NCBI RefSeq assembly: GCF_003725415.1
Contig: NZ_RJQC01000002.1
Location: forward strand, 468,439 to 532,438
DNA length: 64,000 nucleotides
Source of the DNA: Absicoccus porci
Lineage (GTDB): Bacteria; Bacillota_I; Bacilli_A; Erysipelotrichales; Erysipelotrichaceae
Reading direction: 5' to 3'
The position numbers and the translations under genes were made by a program. Of the stretch, positions 28,884 through 36,248 are shown in pieces. The number at the start of each line of letters is the position of its first letter. Position 1 is the stretch's first letter. The notes beneath the pieces are model-generated. The model made no database searches, was not told the DNA's origin, and saw only the letters and a program-made list of their open reading frames with translations.

Positions 28884-28915
28884 AAGCAAGTATATGCTTT
28901 TACGAGTTATTTTTT
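28875..28915. terminator. Bidirectional terminator shared by two convergent genes
   Basis: 14-bp perfect stem AACTCGTAAAAGCA / TGCTTTTACGAGTT (28875-28888, 28895-28908), 6-nt loop, with T-runs on the plus side. Each arm encodes Asn-Ser-stop of one of the converging genes. Confidence 0.85.
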
Positions 28916-29736
28916 AAAATATAATCATGATATGCTTTAGCCGCTGCTTTGGCTATTTTATTGATGTTCTTCTTTTTTTGTAAAGCTTTTGCCTGTGCAA
29001 GATTTGAACCATATCCAACTTCATAAAGCATGGACGGACGTTTTTTCTGTTCTGTAATTACATATAATGGATAGGTAGCTACATCTTGAATTAAATAATC
29101 ATAATTCCAACCCGCTTTTTTTAAGTTTTGATGTATTTTTTTCGCAATTGCAATACTTGCATCATCATTTCCACGAACATAGAAATCATATGAATTTAAT
29201 GAACTATCATCTTCATTGGAATTCACATGAAAGGAAATAAAATAATCTGCATTGGCATCATCAGCAATTTTGACTCGTTCTTTTAGATCTTCGACTTCAT
29301 CTTCTGGCCATGAAACAGTATCACTTGTTCTTGTATATACAATCTTGATATTTGGATTCATTTCTTTTAAGTATTTTCCAAAAGCTTTCGCATATTTCAA
29401 CGTGACATCTTTCTCACTCGTTCCATCTGCCATGATATTTCCACCATCATAGCCACCATGACCTGGATCTACACAAACAGTTACTGCTGGATATTTGCTT
29501 TTATCCGTTGTGGTCGTTGTTTTTTTCGTTGTCGGCATTGGTGCCGGAGCAAGTAAATGAACAACTAACGAAATAATTGCCCAAAGAATCAGTACAAATC
29601 CACCGAGAACAATCAATCGATTGCGAATTCGACGTCTTCGTAAGGACTTTTTACGTTTCGCATAACGGATTTGTTGCTGACGCGATGTTGGTTTATGCGT
29701 AACTCTTTTTACTTTTTTATTCGGAGTATTCGACAT
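28900..29736 (-). CDS. Membrane-anchored N-acetylmuramoyl-L-alanine amidase
   Basis: Cleaves the amide between muramic acid and the stem peptide. 278 residues: a very basic cytoplasmic N-terminus (1-40, rich in K and R), one membrane segment (about 41-65), a Thr-rich linker, then an Amidase_3 domain with the zinc ligands in VCVDPGHGGYDGG, SFHVNSNE, and the C-terminal catalytic Glu in YEVGYGSN. Similar to CwlD/AmiC-type enzymes. The start has TATGAT only 6 nt upstream and no ribosome site. It lies 23 nt downstream of yggS. Confidence 0.88.
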   Translation of the reverse strand: MSNTPNKKVKRVTHKPTSRQQQIRYAKRKKSLRRRRIRNRLIVLGGFVLILWAIISLVVHLLAPAPMPTTKKTTTTTDKSKYPAVTVCVDPGHGGYDGGNIMADGTSEKDVTLKYAKAFGKYLKEMNPNIKIVYTRTSDTVSWPEDEVEDLKERVKIADDANADYFISFHVNSNEDDSSLNSYDFYVRGNDDASIAIAKKIHQNLKKAGWNYDYLIQDVATYPLYVITEQKKRPSMLYEVGYGSNLAQAKALQKKKNINKIAKAAAKAYHDYILKNNS

Positions 29737-29751
29737 AGGACAATCATATCA
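29737..29751 (-). promoter_or_regulatory. Extended -10 promoter of the amidase gene; leaderless
   Basis: On the minus strand TGA-TATGAT (hexamer 29748-29743) ends 6 nt before the ATG at 29736, directly downstream of the yggS stop. Confidence 0.5.
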
Positions 29752-29759
29752 AAAAAGCA

Positions 29760-30383
29760 TCAAGATTGGAACAAGGCAGTGCCAATTCGTACTTGATTTG
29801 AACCATGAGCAAGTGCCAAACGCCAATCATGGGACATACCCATAGATAATGTATCCATTTGTGGATATTTTTCTTTTGCTTGATCATAAAGAGCTTTCAT
29901 TTCATCAAATTCTTTGGCATTGACACTTTCATCATCGGTATGCGTAGCAATGCACATTAAACCCTTTACACAAATGTGATCAAATTGTTCCAACTCTTTT
30001 AAGAAATCCATAGCACCTTCAATCGGATATCCGGTTTTATTTTCATCCGTTTTTGTAACTTTTAATTCAACAAGAATATCTTGTACAATACCTAATTTTG
30101 TAGCTTGTTTATTGATTTCTTTGGCTAATTTCAAAGAATCAACACTTTCGATCATATCGACTTTACCAACCACATATTTCACCTTATTTGTTTGTAGATG
30201 ACCAATGATATGCCAATGATATTTTGGATCATATTTGGTTAAAAATTCTTGTACCCGATTTTCTCCGAAAGTAGAAAGACCCAAGGCATATAATTGATCC
30301 ACTTCTTCTTTTGTATGTTTTTTTGTGACTGCAACAACACGGATATTTTTATCTAATAATTCTTTAATTAGTGACTCATTCAT
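29760..30383 (-). CDS. PLP-binding homeostasis protein, YggS/PROSC family
   Basis: 207 residues forming a single TIM-barrel that binds pyridoxal phosphate and buffers vitamin B6 and amino-acid pools. The PLP lysine is in VAVTKKHTKEE, followed by FGENRVQEF, WHIIGHLQTNK, GLMCIATHTDD and the phosphate loop SMGMSHDWRLALAHGSNQVRIGTALF. Slightly shorter than the usual 220-235 because the N-terminus is trimmed; the ATG is well supported by GGAGGTAC. Followed closely by the amidase gene. Confidence 0.92.
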   Translation of the reverse strand: MNESLIKELLDKNIRVVAVTKKHTKEEVDQLYALGLSTFGENRVQEFLTKYDPKYHWHIIGHLQTNKVKYVVGKVDMIESVDSLKLAKEINKQATKLGIVQDILVELKVTKTDENKTGYPIEGAMDFLKELEQFDHICVKGLMCIATHTDDESVNAKEFDEMKALYDQAKEKYPQMDTLSMGMSHDWRLALAHGSNQVRIGTALFQS

Positions 30384-30438
30384 ATTGTACCTCCATCGAT
30401 AAAAAGTATATTCCTTTTTAAGTCTTAGAACAAATCTA

Positions 30439-30453
30439 TGATATAGTTAGGAC
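30439..30453 (+). promoter_or_regulatory. Extended -10 promoter before the cysteine hydrolase gene; leaderless
   Basis: TGA-TATAGT, hexamer 30442-30447, ends 6 nt before ATG 30454; no ribosome site. Confidence 0.5.
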
Positions 30454-31008
30454 ATGAAAACATGTTTATTAATTATTGACCAACAAAGAGGAAATCGAGA
30501 ATTAGATCGATTATACGATGATATTCAAGCCAATCAAACCATTCAAGCCGCTGTTGACCTTGCCCAAACAAAATGGTTTGATCAAGTGTATGCTTGTGGA
30601 TTTATCAATCCACCCCAAAGTGTCTGGCAAGAAAAAATGCATTGGCATGGTTTATCGAAAGAATCTTCTTATTTGATTGATACCGAAATTCAAAGAATTG
30701 CCGATCAAGAATTTTATCATTCCTCCTATTTTCCGATAACGAAAGAATTATCTCAATTTTTGGAATGGAAAAACATGGAACGTGTCTTAGTTTGTGGTAT
30801 GGAAACAGATTGTTGTGTTTTATTCGGTGCCTGTCAATTATTTGAAATGGGTTATGATGTAGCTGTAGCTGGCTATGCCTGTGCTTCTTCTACAGGTTTA
30901 AAGAGTCATCAAGCTGGATTGACATCGATTTCGCATCGATTGCCCAAAGATGCACTATTGATGGATCAAAAAGAGGTTGAACAATGGATACAGAAAGAAA
31001 AGAAATAA
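30454..31008 (+). CDS. Isochorismatase/nicotinamidase-family cysteine hydrolase
   Basis: 184 residues of the isochorismatase-like hydrolase fold. Catalytic triad candidates are Asp in LLIIDQQRG, Lys in the YFPITKELSQF region or nearby, and Cys in VCGMETDCCV. The family hydrolyses amides, ureides or vinyl ethers (nicotinamidase, carbamoylase and others), and substrate cannot be assigned. It lacks the metal-binding D-x-H signature of true nicotinamidases, so that use is less likely. Overlaps the following protease gene by 25 nt. Confidence 0.82.
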   Translation: MKTCLLIIDQQRGNRELDRLYDDIQANQTIQAAVDLAQTKWFDQVYACGFINPPQSVWQEKMHWHGLSKESSYLIDTEIQRIADQEFYHSSYFPITKELSQFLEWKNMERVLVCGMETDCCVLFGACQLFEMGYDVAVAGYACASSTGLKSHQAGLTSISHRLPKDALLMDQKEVEQWIQKEKK

Positions 31009-31718
31009 TTTATGCGCTATGTATTGCTGGATGCATGGCCTTTTTTTATATAAGTGGTATTCCCTTTAAATATATAAATATTCCATTCTTGGATTTGCAT
31101 GCCGATACGATAGGACTCTGTCTACAAGCCCTTGTTGTGTGGTTCATTGGTTTATGTTTGACACATGTTCTTTGTCCACATTACCAATTATATTCACATA
31201 CACACCATGCCTATTATGGTCTATCTATCGTATTTTTATTTTTGATTCCCTTTCTTTCTATCTATTGGGGACTTCGTCCATTGGAAGGACATCCATCTGG
31301 CATGAAAATATTTTTTGAAGGAATTTTTTATTATGTCTGTGTCGGCTTGATTGAAGAATTTTTTTGTCGTGGTCTAATACTTCAATCCATTCAAAAAATC
31401 ATAAACAATGATGTATTTGCGATAGGAATGACCGCCTTGATTTATGGCCTTCTTCACATACCCGGTATGATGGGACAAGCCACCATCGTGGTAATCATGC
31501 GAACTTTATGGAGCATCGGATTAGGCATCTATTTTGGATCAATTTATGTCAAAACACAATCACTTGGCTATGTATCTTTCATTCATATGATGGCCGATTG
31601 GGCAGCGATTCCCTTTGTCTTTTCCGAATTGTCTTATTATCCAGGGCAAAGTGCAGCCATCGTTTTTTTAACATATTTAGCACTAGGATGTTACGGACTT
31701 GTCATCGTATCCTCATAA
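30984..31718 (+). CDS. CPBP-family intramembrane metalloprotease
   Basis: 244 residues with six to eight membrane segments. The CPBP (CAAX protease/bacteriocin-processing) motifs are present: EEFFCRGLI (EExxxR), YGLLHIPG (FxxxH-type) and the last His/Asp in FIHMMADW. Relatives process prenylated or secreted peptides or act in bacteriocin immunity; no bacteriocin gene is visible here. The start overlaps the upstream hydrolase gene, suggesting translational coupling. Sequence beyond its stop codon is degraded. Confidence 0.85.
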   Translation: MDTERKEIIYALCIAGCMAFFYISGIPFKYINIPFLDLHADTIGLCLQALVVWFIGLCLTHVLCPHYQLYSHTHHAYYGLSIVFLFLIPFLSIYWGLRPLEGHPSGMKIFFEGIFYYVCVGLIEEFFCRGLILQSIQKIINNDVFAIGMTALIYGLLHIPGMMGQATIVVIMRTLWSIGLGIYFGSIYVKTQSLGYVSFIHMMADWAAIPFVFSELSYYPGQSAAIVFLTYLALGCYGLVIVSS

Positions 31719-32210
31719 ATAAAATGAAAAATAATACAAAATCATATGAACGAGCGAAGAATGGTTTTTGATGATGTTGCATCTTACCCAATGCCATAAG
31801 AATCTCCCTGCCTATCAATATCAACAAATCGCATTGGAACGCATGATGGAAATATTGTCGCAATAGATGAAAAAAGAAATCGATGCAGTCTATCCATTCA
31901 AAACCCAATGGTATGAGATGTGGATCATGTTATAGAAATGAATCTATTTCAAATCTTGATAAAGACGATATTTGCGATTGTGTGATAGGATACGTGTGGA
32001 ATATTTTCCCAACTTATTTTCAATCATGACAATGAAGATGACGAATACAAAGTAGTATTATCTGAAAAATAGACAGCAAGATTTGTGCCGGTATGGCAAT
32101 ATTTATGATGAATACGTATCTATGATCATAATGAGTCACAGGAAAAACAGTTGAAAAAATCATTGGCCAATTCATGACTGAATTTGAGGGAAGAATTTAA
32201 AAATGAAGGT
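31719..32210 (+). pseudogene. Degraded coding remnant, origin unknown
   Basis: About 490 bp without an intact reading frame. Short coding-like pieces appear in different frames, such as a Gln-rich helix-like segment ending ALERMMEILSQ then stop (about 31760-31865), a piece starting MKKEIDAVYPF (about 31868-31935), and an Asp/Glu-rich piece near 32030-32070. Frequent stops and frame changes suggest a decayed gene on the plus strand. I could not identify the parent family; it could also be simple non-coding spacer. Confidence 0.3.
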
Positions 32211-32261
32211 TGACATCTTAGTTAGTCTATGATAACTTATAGACAGTTAGTAATGACTAAC
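32210..32261 (+). promoter_or_regulatory. nrdI promoter region with nested inverted repeats
   Basis: TTGACA at 32210-32215 is a perfect -35; the -10 is weak (TAACTT at 32233-32238). Over the spacer and start region lie GTCTAT/ATAGAC (32225-32230, 32239-32244) and GTTAGT-AATG-ACTAAC (32246-32261), with a further GTTAGT at 32221. The layout suggests a repressor site of the kind used by MarR-type regulators, but the regulator is unknown. Confidence 0.5.
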
Positions 32262-32275
32262 AAGGAGGTTGCCCG

Positions 32276-32626
32276 ATGAAGTATATTTATGCATCTCGTA
32301 CAGGTAATGTAGAGAGTTTGATTCAAAAGTTAGGATTGGATGCCCAACGCATTGATACTGGATCTGAAACTTGCGATGACGATTATGTATTATTTACATA
32401 TACAGATGGCTATGGCGATATCCCAATGGAAGTGGATTCCTTCTTGATGGCCAATTCCAATCATTTGACTGGTGTTGTTGTCTCTGGATCCAAAGATTAT
32501 GGCGATGCCTATTGCCAAGCCGGCGACAAAATTGCCGAAATGTACGATGTTCCTGTTCTTTATAAAGTAGAGAATGATGGAACCGATGAAGATGTAACAG
32601 CCATTAAAGCGGCGTTAAATCTTTAA
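32276..32626 (+). CDS. nrdI: NrdI-like flavodoxin
   Basis: NrdI is the small flavodoxin that activates the dimanganese cofactor of class Ib ribonucleotide reductase NrdF. 116 residues with YASRTGNVESL (FMN phosphate loop), the TYTDGYGDIP turn, VVVSGSKDYGDAYCQAGDKIAEMYDVPVLYKVENDGT, all close to the NrdI pattern. AAGGAGG lies upstream. No nrdE, nrdF or nrdH gene is in the window, so this copy is separated from its usual partners; it could also serve another flavodoxin role. Confidence 0.8.
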   Translation: MKYIYASRTGNVESLIQKLGLDAQRIDTGSETCDDDYVLFTYTDGYGDIPMEVDSFLMANSNHLTGVVVSGSKDYGDAYCQAGDKIAEMYDVPVLYKVENDGTDEDVTAIKAALNL

Positions 32627-32634
32627 TAGTTAAA

Positions 32635-32709
32635 GTCACAGAATAGTCCATAAAATTTCCTCTCACTAGATGATTGCACCGAATCATCTATCCTTAATCT
32701 TCTGTGGAC
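32635..32709 (+). other. Structured 3' element between nrdI and tmk
   Basis: An outer stem CACAGAA (32637-32643) / TTCTGTG (32700-32706), extended by GT/AC around a bulged G, encloses a perfect 9-bp hairpin TAGATGATT / AATCATCTA (32667-32690). A separate terminator follows at 32722. Function unknown. Confidence 0.45.
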
Positions 32710-32721
32710 GAGTATTAAAAA

Positions 32722-32754
32722 GGCCAAGGAATTTCACCCATCCTTGGTCTTTTC
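32722..32754 (+). terminator. Terminator upstream of tmk
   Basis: GGCCAAGGA / TCCTTGGTC, 9 bp with one G-U, 10-nt loop, then TCTTTTC. It ends the nrdI transcript just before the tmk promoter. Confidence 0.75.
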
Positions 32755-32770
32755 TGTTATAATGGGCCAT
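32755..32770 (+). promoter_or_regulatory. Extended -10 promoter of tmk; leaderless start predicted
   Basis: TGT-TATAAT, hexamer 32758-32763, ends 7 nt before ATG 32771. Confidence 0.6.
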
Positions 32771-33403
32771 ATGAAAAAAGGCGTATTTATCACATTTGAA
32801 GGCAATGACGGTGCAGGAAAGACAACCGTTTGTAAAGCTATCTATAAAAAATTACTCGAACAAGGATATGATGTTATTTATACACGCGAACCAGGCGGTT
32901 CGCAAATTGCAGAAAAGATTCGTGATATCTTATTAAATACCCATAATCAATCGATGGATCCACTAACCGAAGCGTTATTATATGCAGCCAGTCGTCGACA
33001 ACATCTTGTTGAAAAAATATTACCAGCTTTAGAAAAGAAACAAATTGTTTTATGTGATCGTTTTATCGATTCCAGTCTAGCCTATCAGGGCTATGCCCGA
33101 AAAATTGGAATGTCATCAATTTGGTCCATCAATCAATTTGCGATTGATGGACACATGCCCGATCGTACGATTTTCTTATCGGTTTCCATCGAAACAGGAC
33201 AAAAACGCATGGATATCCGTGGTGAAAAGAACCGTTTAGATTTAGAAGCAAATGATTTTCATCAAGCTGTACGAAAAGGCTATGAAATCCTTTGTGAACA
33301 ACAGAAAGATCGTATTGTTGTGATCGATGCGGAACCAGAACTGGATACTGTCATCCATCAGACAATGGCTTCTGTCTTAGAGGTTGTGCATGCCTATGAA
33401 TAA
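32771..33403 (+). CDS. tmk: Thymidylate kinase
   Basis: Converts dTMP to dTDP. 210 residues with P-loop FEGNDGAGKTT (about 8-18), the TREPGGSQIAEKIR dTMP-binding segment, CDRFIDSSLAYQGYAR (DR-Y/F motif) and the lid region RMDIRGEKNRLD. The start at 32771 matches the family N-terminus (MKKGVFITFEG); codons upstream cross the promoter. The gene begins a compact run tmk-holB-ricT-rsmI, typical of Firmicutes, with each gene overlapping the next. Confidence 0.95.
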   Translation: MKKGVFITFEGNDGAGKTTVCKAIYKKLLEQGYDVIYTREPGGSQIAEKIRDILLNTHNQSMDPLTEALLYAASRRQHLVEKILPALEKKQIVLCDRFIDSSLAYQGYARKIGMSSIWSINQFAIDGHMPDRTIFLSVSIETGQKRMDIRGEKNRLDLEANDFHQAVRKGYEILCEQQKDRIVVIDAEPELDTVIHQTMASVLEVVHAYE

Positions 33404-34388
33404 AGAACAATTCAAGAATACGCAACCGATTGTCTATCGTACATTATCCAATGCCCTAAAAAAAAATCGCTTAGCCCATGCATATCTCTTTTCAGGACCC
33501 AAAGGCTCTCCAAAAAAAGAAGTTGCTTTACTATTGGCCCAAAGTATTGCTTGTAGCCATCGGGATGAAGATGGGTTTGCTTGTCAAACTTGTGACAGTT
33601 GCCAACGTATTGCCAACGAAGAATCCATTGATTTTTTTTGGAAACATGGCATCCATTATAAAAAAGTGATAAAAGATCCTTTTTCCAATCAATCCAAAAC
33701 GATAGTTTCCAGTCGAATCAAAAAATCAGATATTGTGGAACTTCAATCTTTTTTTGAAGCAACAAGTGCAGAAAAAGATAATACCCGTGTATTTATATTG
33801 GAAGACTATGATCAAGCTACACCCGAAGCTTCGAATAGCTTATTGAAGTTTCTCGAAGAACCACAACCTGGAATTTATGGTATTCTAGTAGCAGACGAAG
33901 TAAATAATGTTTTACCAACGATTCAATCTCGTTGTCAATCGATTGTTTTTCGTCCTCCATCGGTCCATGATTTGTATGTATCTTTAAAAGATGAGATGTC
34001 CGATGAAAAAGCCAATATGTTAGCGCATAGTCGATATACATATGAAGAAGCTGTAGAAATTGCTGCGGATCCACAATTTGAAGTGATTGAACAAGCTGCA
34101 AAAAACTATCGAAAACATTGGCAAAGCTGGCAATCGATTGTCGATATGCAGACACAAATATTTGTTCCTAAAAGTCCATTGTGTGATAAAACATGGATCC
34201 GTGTTTGGATCCAATGGTTATTGTTTTTGATCAAACAAGATACGGAACTTTCTTTAGCTACACGCGTGGATCTGGAACTGATTCTTGTGGAAGCCATAGA
34301 TACATTACGCATGCCCGTTGATTTAGGATTATTTTTAGATCGCGTGTATGCTCAAATACGAAAGGTTGTACAAAATGAAAGAAGATAA
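33390..34388 (+). CDS. holB: DNA polymerase III delta' subunit
   Basis: Clamp-loader stator subunit. 332 residues: a AAA+ fold with a degenerate P-loop (FSGPKGSPKKEVA, no proper GKT), zinc-binding cysteines in ACSHRDEDGFACQTCDSCQRI, and the FILEDYDQATPEASNSLLKFLEEPQPG and IQSRCQSIVFRP segments typical of delta'. The P-loop loss agrees with delta' not hydrolysing ATP. I chose ATG 33390 (AGAGG 6 nt upstream); ATG 33396 is possible. Overlaps tmk by 14 nt and ricT by 14 nt. Confidence 0.9.
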   Translation: MPMNKEQFKNTQPIVYRTLSNALKKNRLAHAYLFSGPKGSPKKEVALLLAQSIACSHRDEDGFACQTCDSCQRIANEESIDFFWKHGIHYKKVIKDPFSNQSKTIVSSRIKKSDIVELQSFFEATSAEKDNTRVFILEDYDQATPEASNSLLKFLEEPQPGIYGILVADEVNNVLPTIQSRCQSIVFRPPSVHDLYVSLKDEMSDEKANMLAHSRYTYEEAVEIAADPQFEVIEQAAKNYRKHWQSWQSIVDMQTQIFVPKSPLCDKTWIRVWIQWLLFLIKQDTELSLATRVDLELILVEAIDTLRMPVDLGLFLDRVYAQIRKVVQNERR

Positions 34389-35220
34389 AGAAAGAAGGAG
34401 CGATCCTCACTACAAGTTTTTAATATATATTCAGTTTGATCATTCGGCCAAACAATATAGTTTTGGTGCACGAACCGATTATCATAAAGGCCAAAAAGTC
34501 GTTGTGGAAACCGTTCGTGGTAAAGAGTTAGGAACTGTTTGTGCGCCAAGTGTCCCTTTTGATCCGAAAAAAACCAAAGGTGACATCAAACCAGTATTAC
34601 GTTTGGCGACAAAATACGATGAAATCCAAAAAGTAGAAAATGAAGAAGCTGCAGAAAAAGCCATTAAAATTTGTCGTAAATGCATTGAAAGCCTTGGCTT
34701 AGATATGCATTTGATCAATGGAGAATATACGCTGGATCGTGCCAAAGTTATTTTTACCTATGTTGCGGATCAGAGAGTTGACTTCCGTCAATTATTGAAA
34801 GATTTAGCCAGTCAACTTCATTGTCGAATTGAATTGCGCCAAGTTGGCCCTCGTAATAAAGCCAAGATGATTGGTGGATTAGGAAATTGTGGAATGGAAA
34901 CTTGTTGTTCTCGTTTCTTGAATGATTTTCAAACGGTATCCATTAATATGGCAAAAAATCAATTATTGGCTTTGAATATTTCTAAATTAAGTGGTCAATG
35001 CGGCAAATTGATGTGTTGTTTACGTTTTGAAAATGACGAATATACCGCTATGCGACAAGGTTTGCCAAAAATCAATTCAAAGATCCAATTTGAAGGCAAT
35101 ACATATAAAATCACAAGTATGAATGTGATTCAAAAAACCGCAAAACTAGAAAATCGTGAAGAAGTTCGCTTTGTGACATTCAAAGAATTATGGCCAGACA
35201 AGGATTTTAACAATGATTAG
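34375..35220 (+). CDS. ricT: PSP1-domain protein RicT (YaaT)
   Basis: In B. subtilis RicT with RicA and RicF forms an iron-sulfur complex needed for RNase Y-dependent mRNA maturation, sporulation and competence. 281 residues with the PSP1 domain and the cysteine clusters CGMETCCSRF and CGKLMCCLRF that hold the iron-sulfur ligands. The ATG at 34375 follows AAAGG; upstream codons lie within holB. It sits between holB and rsmI as in B. subtilis, and overlaps rsmI by 8 nt. Confidence 0.92.
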   Translation: MKEDKERRSDPHYKFLIYIQFDHSAKQYSFGARTDYHKGQKVVVETVRGKELGTVCAPSVPFDPKKTKGDIKPVLRLATKYDEIQKVENEEAAEKAIKICRKCIESLGLDMHLINGEYTLDRAKVIFTYVADQRVDFRQLLKDLASQLHCRIELRQVGPRNKAKMIGGLGNCGMETCCSRFLNDFQTVSINMAKNQLLALNISKLSGQCGKLMCCLRFENDEYTAMRQGLPKINSKIQFEGNTYKITSMNVIQKTAKLENREEVRFVTFKELWPDKDFNND

Positions 35221-36055
35221 ACAAAAAAGCTTTGTTTCTCAAAGACCAACCGTATACTTAGTACCTACACCCATTGGAAATCTAACCGAACTGACACCGC
35301 GAGCTTTGGATATCCTGAATCAAGTGGATTTGGTGGCAGCTGAAGATACCCGAAACACCCGTAAATTATTAACCCACTATGGGATCCATAAATCACTTTT
35401 AGCTTGTCATGAACACAATCAAAAAGTAGCCATTCCACAGGTATTAGAAGCGATTGAATCGGGAAAATCGATTGCGGTCGTATCCGATGCAGGTTATCCA
35501 TTGGTTTCTGATCCAGGTCAACATTTGGTGGAAACACTGATTCAAAAAGAAATACCCGTTGTATCGATTTCAGGCCCTAATGCGGCATTGGACGCTTTGG
35601 TTGCGAGTGGACTACCATGTTATCATTATATGTTTTATGGCTTTTTAGACAATAAACATAATAAACGCGTCCAAGAATTAGAAACGTTAAAAGCTTTTCC
35701 TTATACGATTCTTTTTTATGAAGCACCCCATCGCATACAAACTACATTAACGGATATGCTTACAGTCTTGGGTGATCGCAAAATGGTACTGGCCAGAGAA
35801 TTGACCAAAGTCCATGAAGAATATTTACGAGGTACAATTTCTGAAATCTTAGATGTGTGTGAGGAATTAAAAGGTGAAATGGTCATTGTGATGGATGGCT
35901 ATCAAGAAGAAGATTCCTTTGACTTAGATAAAGCGGTAGATCGTGTCATCGATTTATCACAAACGATGAAATTAAAAGAAGCATGTAAACAAGTAGCCAA
36001 AGAAACAGGGGCATCAAAAAATGTGCTGTATCAAGAAGCTTTAAAGCGGAAATGA
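35213..36055 (+). CDS. rsmI: 16S rRNA (cytidine-1402-2'-O)-methyltransferase
   Basis: Tetrapyrrole-methylase-fold enzyme that methylates the 2'-OH of C1402 in 16S rRNA. 280 residues with YLVPTPIGNLTELTPRALDIL, AEDTRNTRKLLTHYGI, SDAGYPLVSDPG (SAM loop), and GPNAALDALVASGLP; the C-terminal region carries the substrate-binding tail. The stop codon TGA is part of its own terminator loop at 36046-36071. Last gene of the tmk operon. Confidence 0.94.
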   Translation: MIRQKSFVSQRPTVYLVPTPIGNLTELTPRALDILNQVDLVAAEDTRNTRKLLTHYGIHKSLLACHEHNQKVAIPQVLEAIESGKSIAVVSDAGYPLVSDPGQHLVETLIQKEIPVVSISGPNAALDALVASGLPCYHYMFYGFLDNKHNKRVQELETLKAFPYTILFYEAPHRIQTTLTDMLTVLGDRKMVLARELTKVHEEYLRGTISEILDVCEELKGEMVIVMDGYQEEDSFDLDKAVDRVIDLSQTMKLKEACKQVAKETGASKNVLYQEALKRK

Positions 36056-36071
36056 GAATTTCTGCTTTTTT
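36046..36071 (+). terminator. Terminator of the tmk-rsmI operon
   Basis: GCGGAAAT-GAGA-ATTTCTGC, 8 bp with one G-U pair, followed by seven T. The rsmI stop codon overlaps the end of its left arm and its loop. Confidence 0.8.
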
Positions 36072-36087
36072 TGATGAAAATAAGTCA

Positions 36088-36116
36088 TAGACGTTCCTAT
36101 GAATTTCATGTAAAAT
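36088..36116 (+). promoter_or_regulatory. Promoter of the pur operon
   Basis: TAGACG (36088-36093), 17-bp spacer, TAAAAT (36111-36116). Transcription would begin about 36123, 126 nt before purE. No PurR box or purine/ZTP riboswitch core was seen. Confidence 0.5.
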
Positions 36117-36147
36117 AATGGTGCATAGAATTTTGGAGGTCTAACTT

Positions 36148-36207
36148 ATGGTCTTAAGTAGATTCACAAAAATGTATGATAATGTTGTCATCGTGCGCCA
36201 TTTTTAG
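36148..36207 (+). CDS. 19-residue leader peptide of the pur operon
   Basis: ATG GTC ... TAG, 20 codons, product MVLSRFTKMYDNVVIVRHF. It has a perfect GGAGG site with 8-nt spacing, better than most genes here, so it is very likely translated. Its final codons form the left arm and loop of the attenuator hairpin, and the stop codon's last base begins the right arm. A ribosome finishing this frame would block the terminator. The peptide resembles nothing I know; regulation through translation is inference. Confidence 0.6.
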   Translation: MVLSRFTKMYDNVVIVRHF

Positions 36208-36221
36208 GTGCGCTTTTTTTT
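36193..36221 (+). terminator. Attenuator in front of purE
   Basis: GTGCGCC / GGTGCGC, 7 bp with two G-U pairs and a 7-nt loop, then eight T. It lies between the pur promoter and purE and is overlapped by the leader-peptide frame. Confidence 0.75.
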
Positions 36222-36248
36222 GTATGAAAAAGGAGGAAATAACTAACT

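Noticed and set aside
30454..31008. True nicotinamidase call for the cysteine hydrolase
   Set aside because: The zinc-binding D-x-H signature of nicotinamidases is not visible; only the general family can be supported.
36056..36248. Guanine, ZTP or THF riboswitch in the pur leader
   Set aside because: The known core motifs of these classes were not found; the region is explained better by a leader frame plus terminator.
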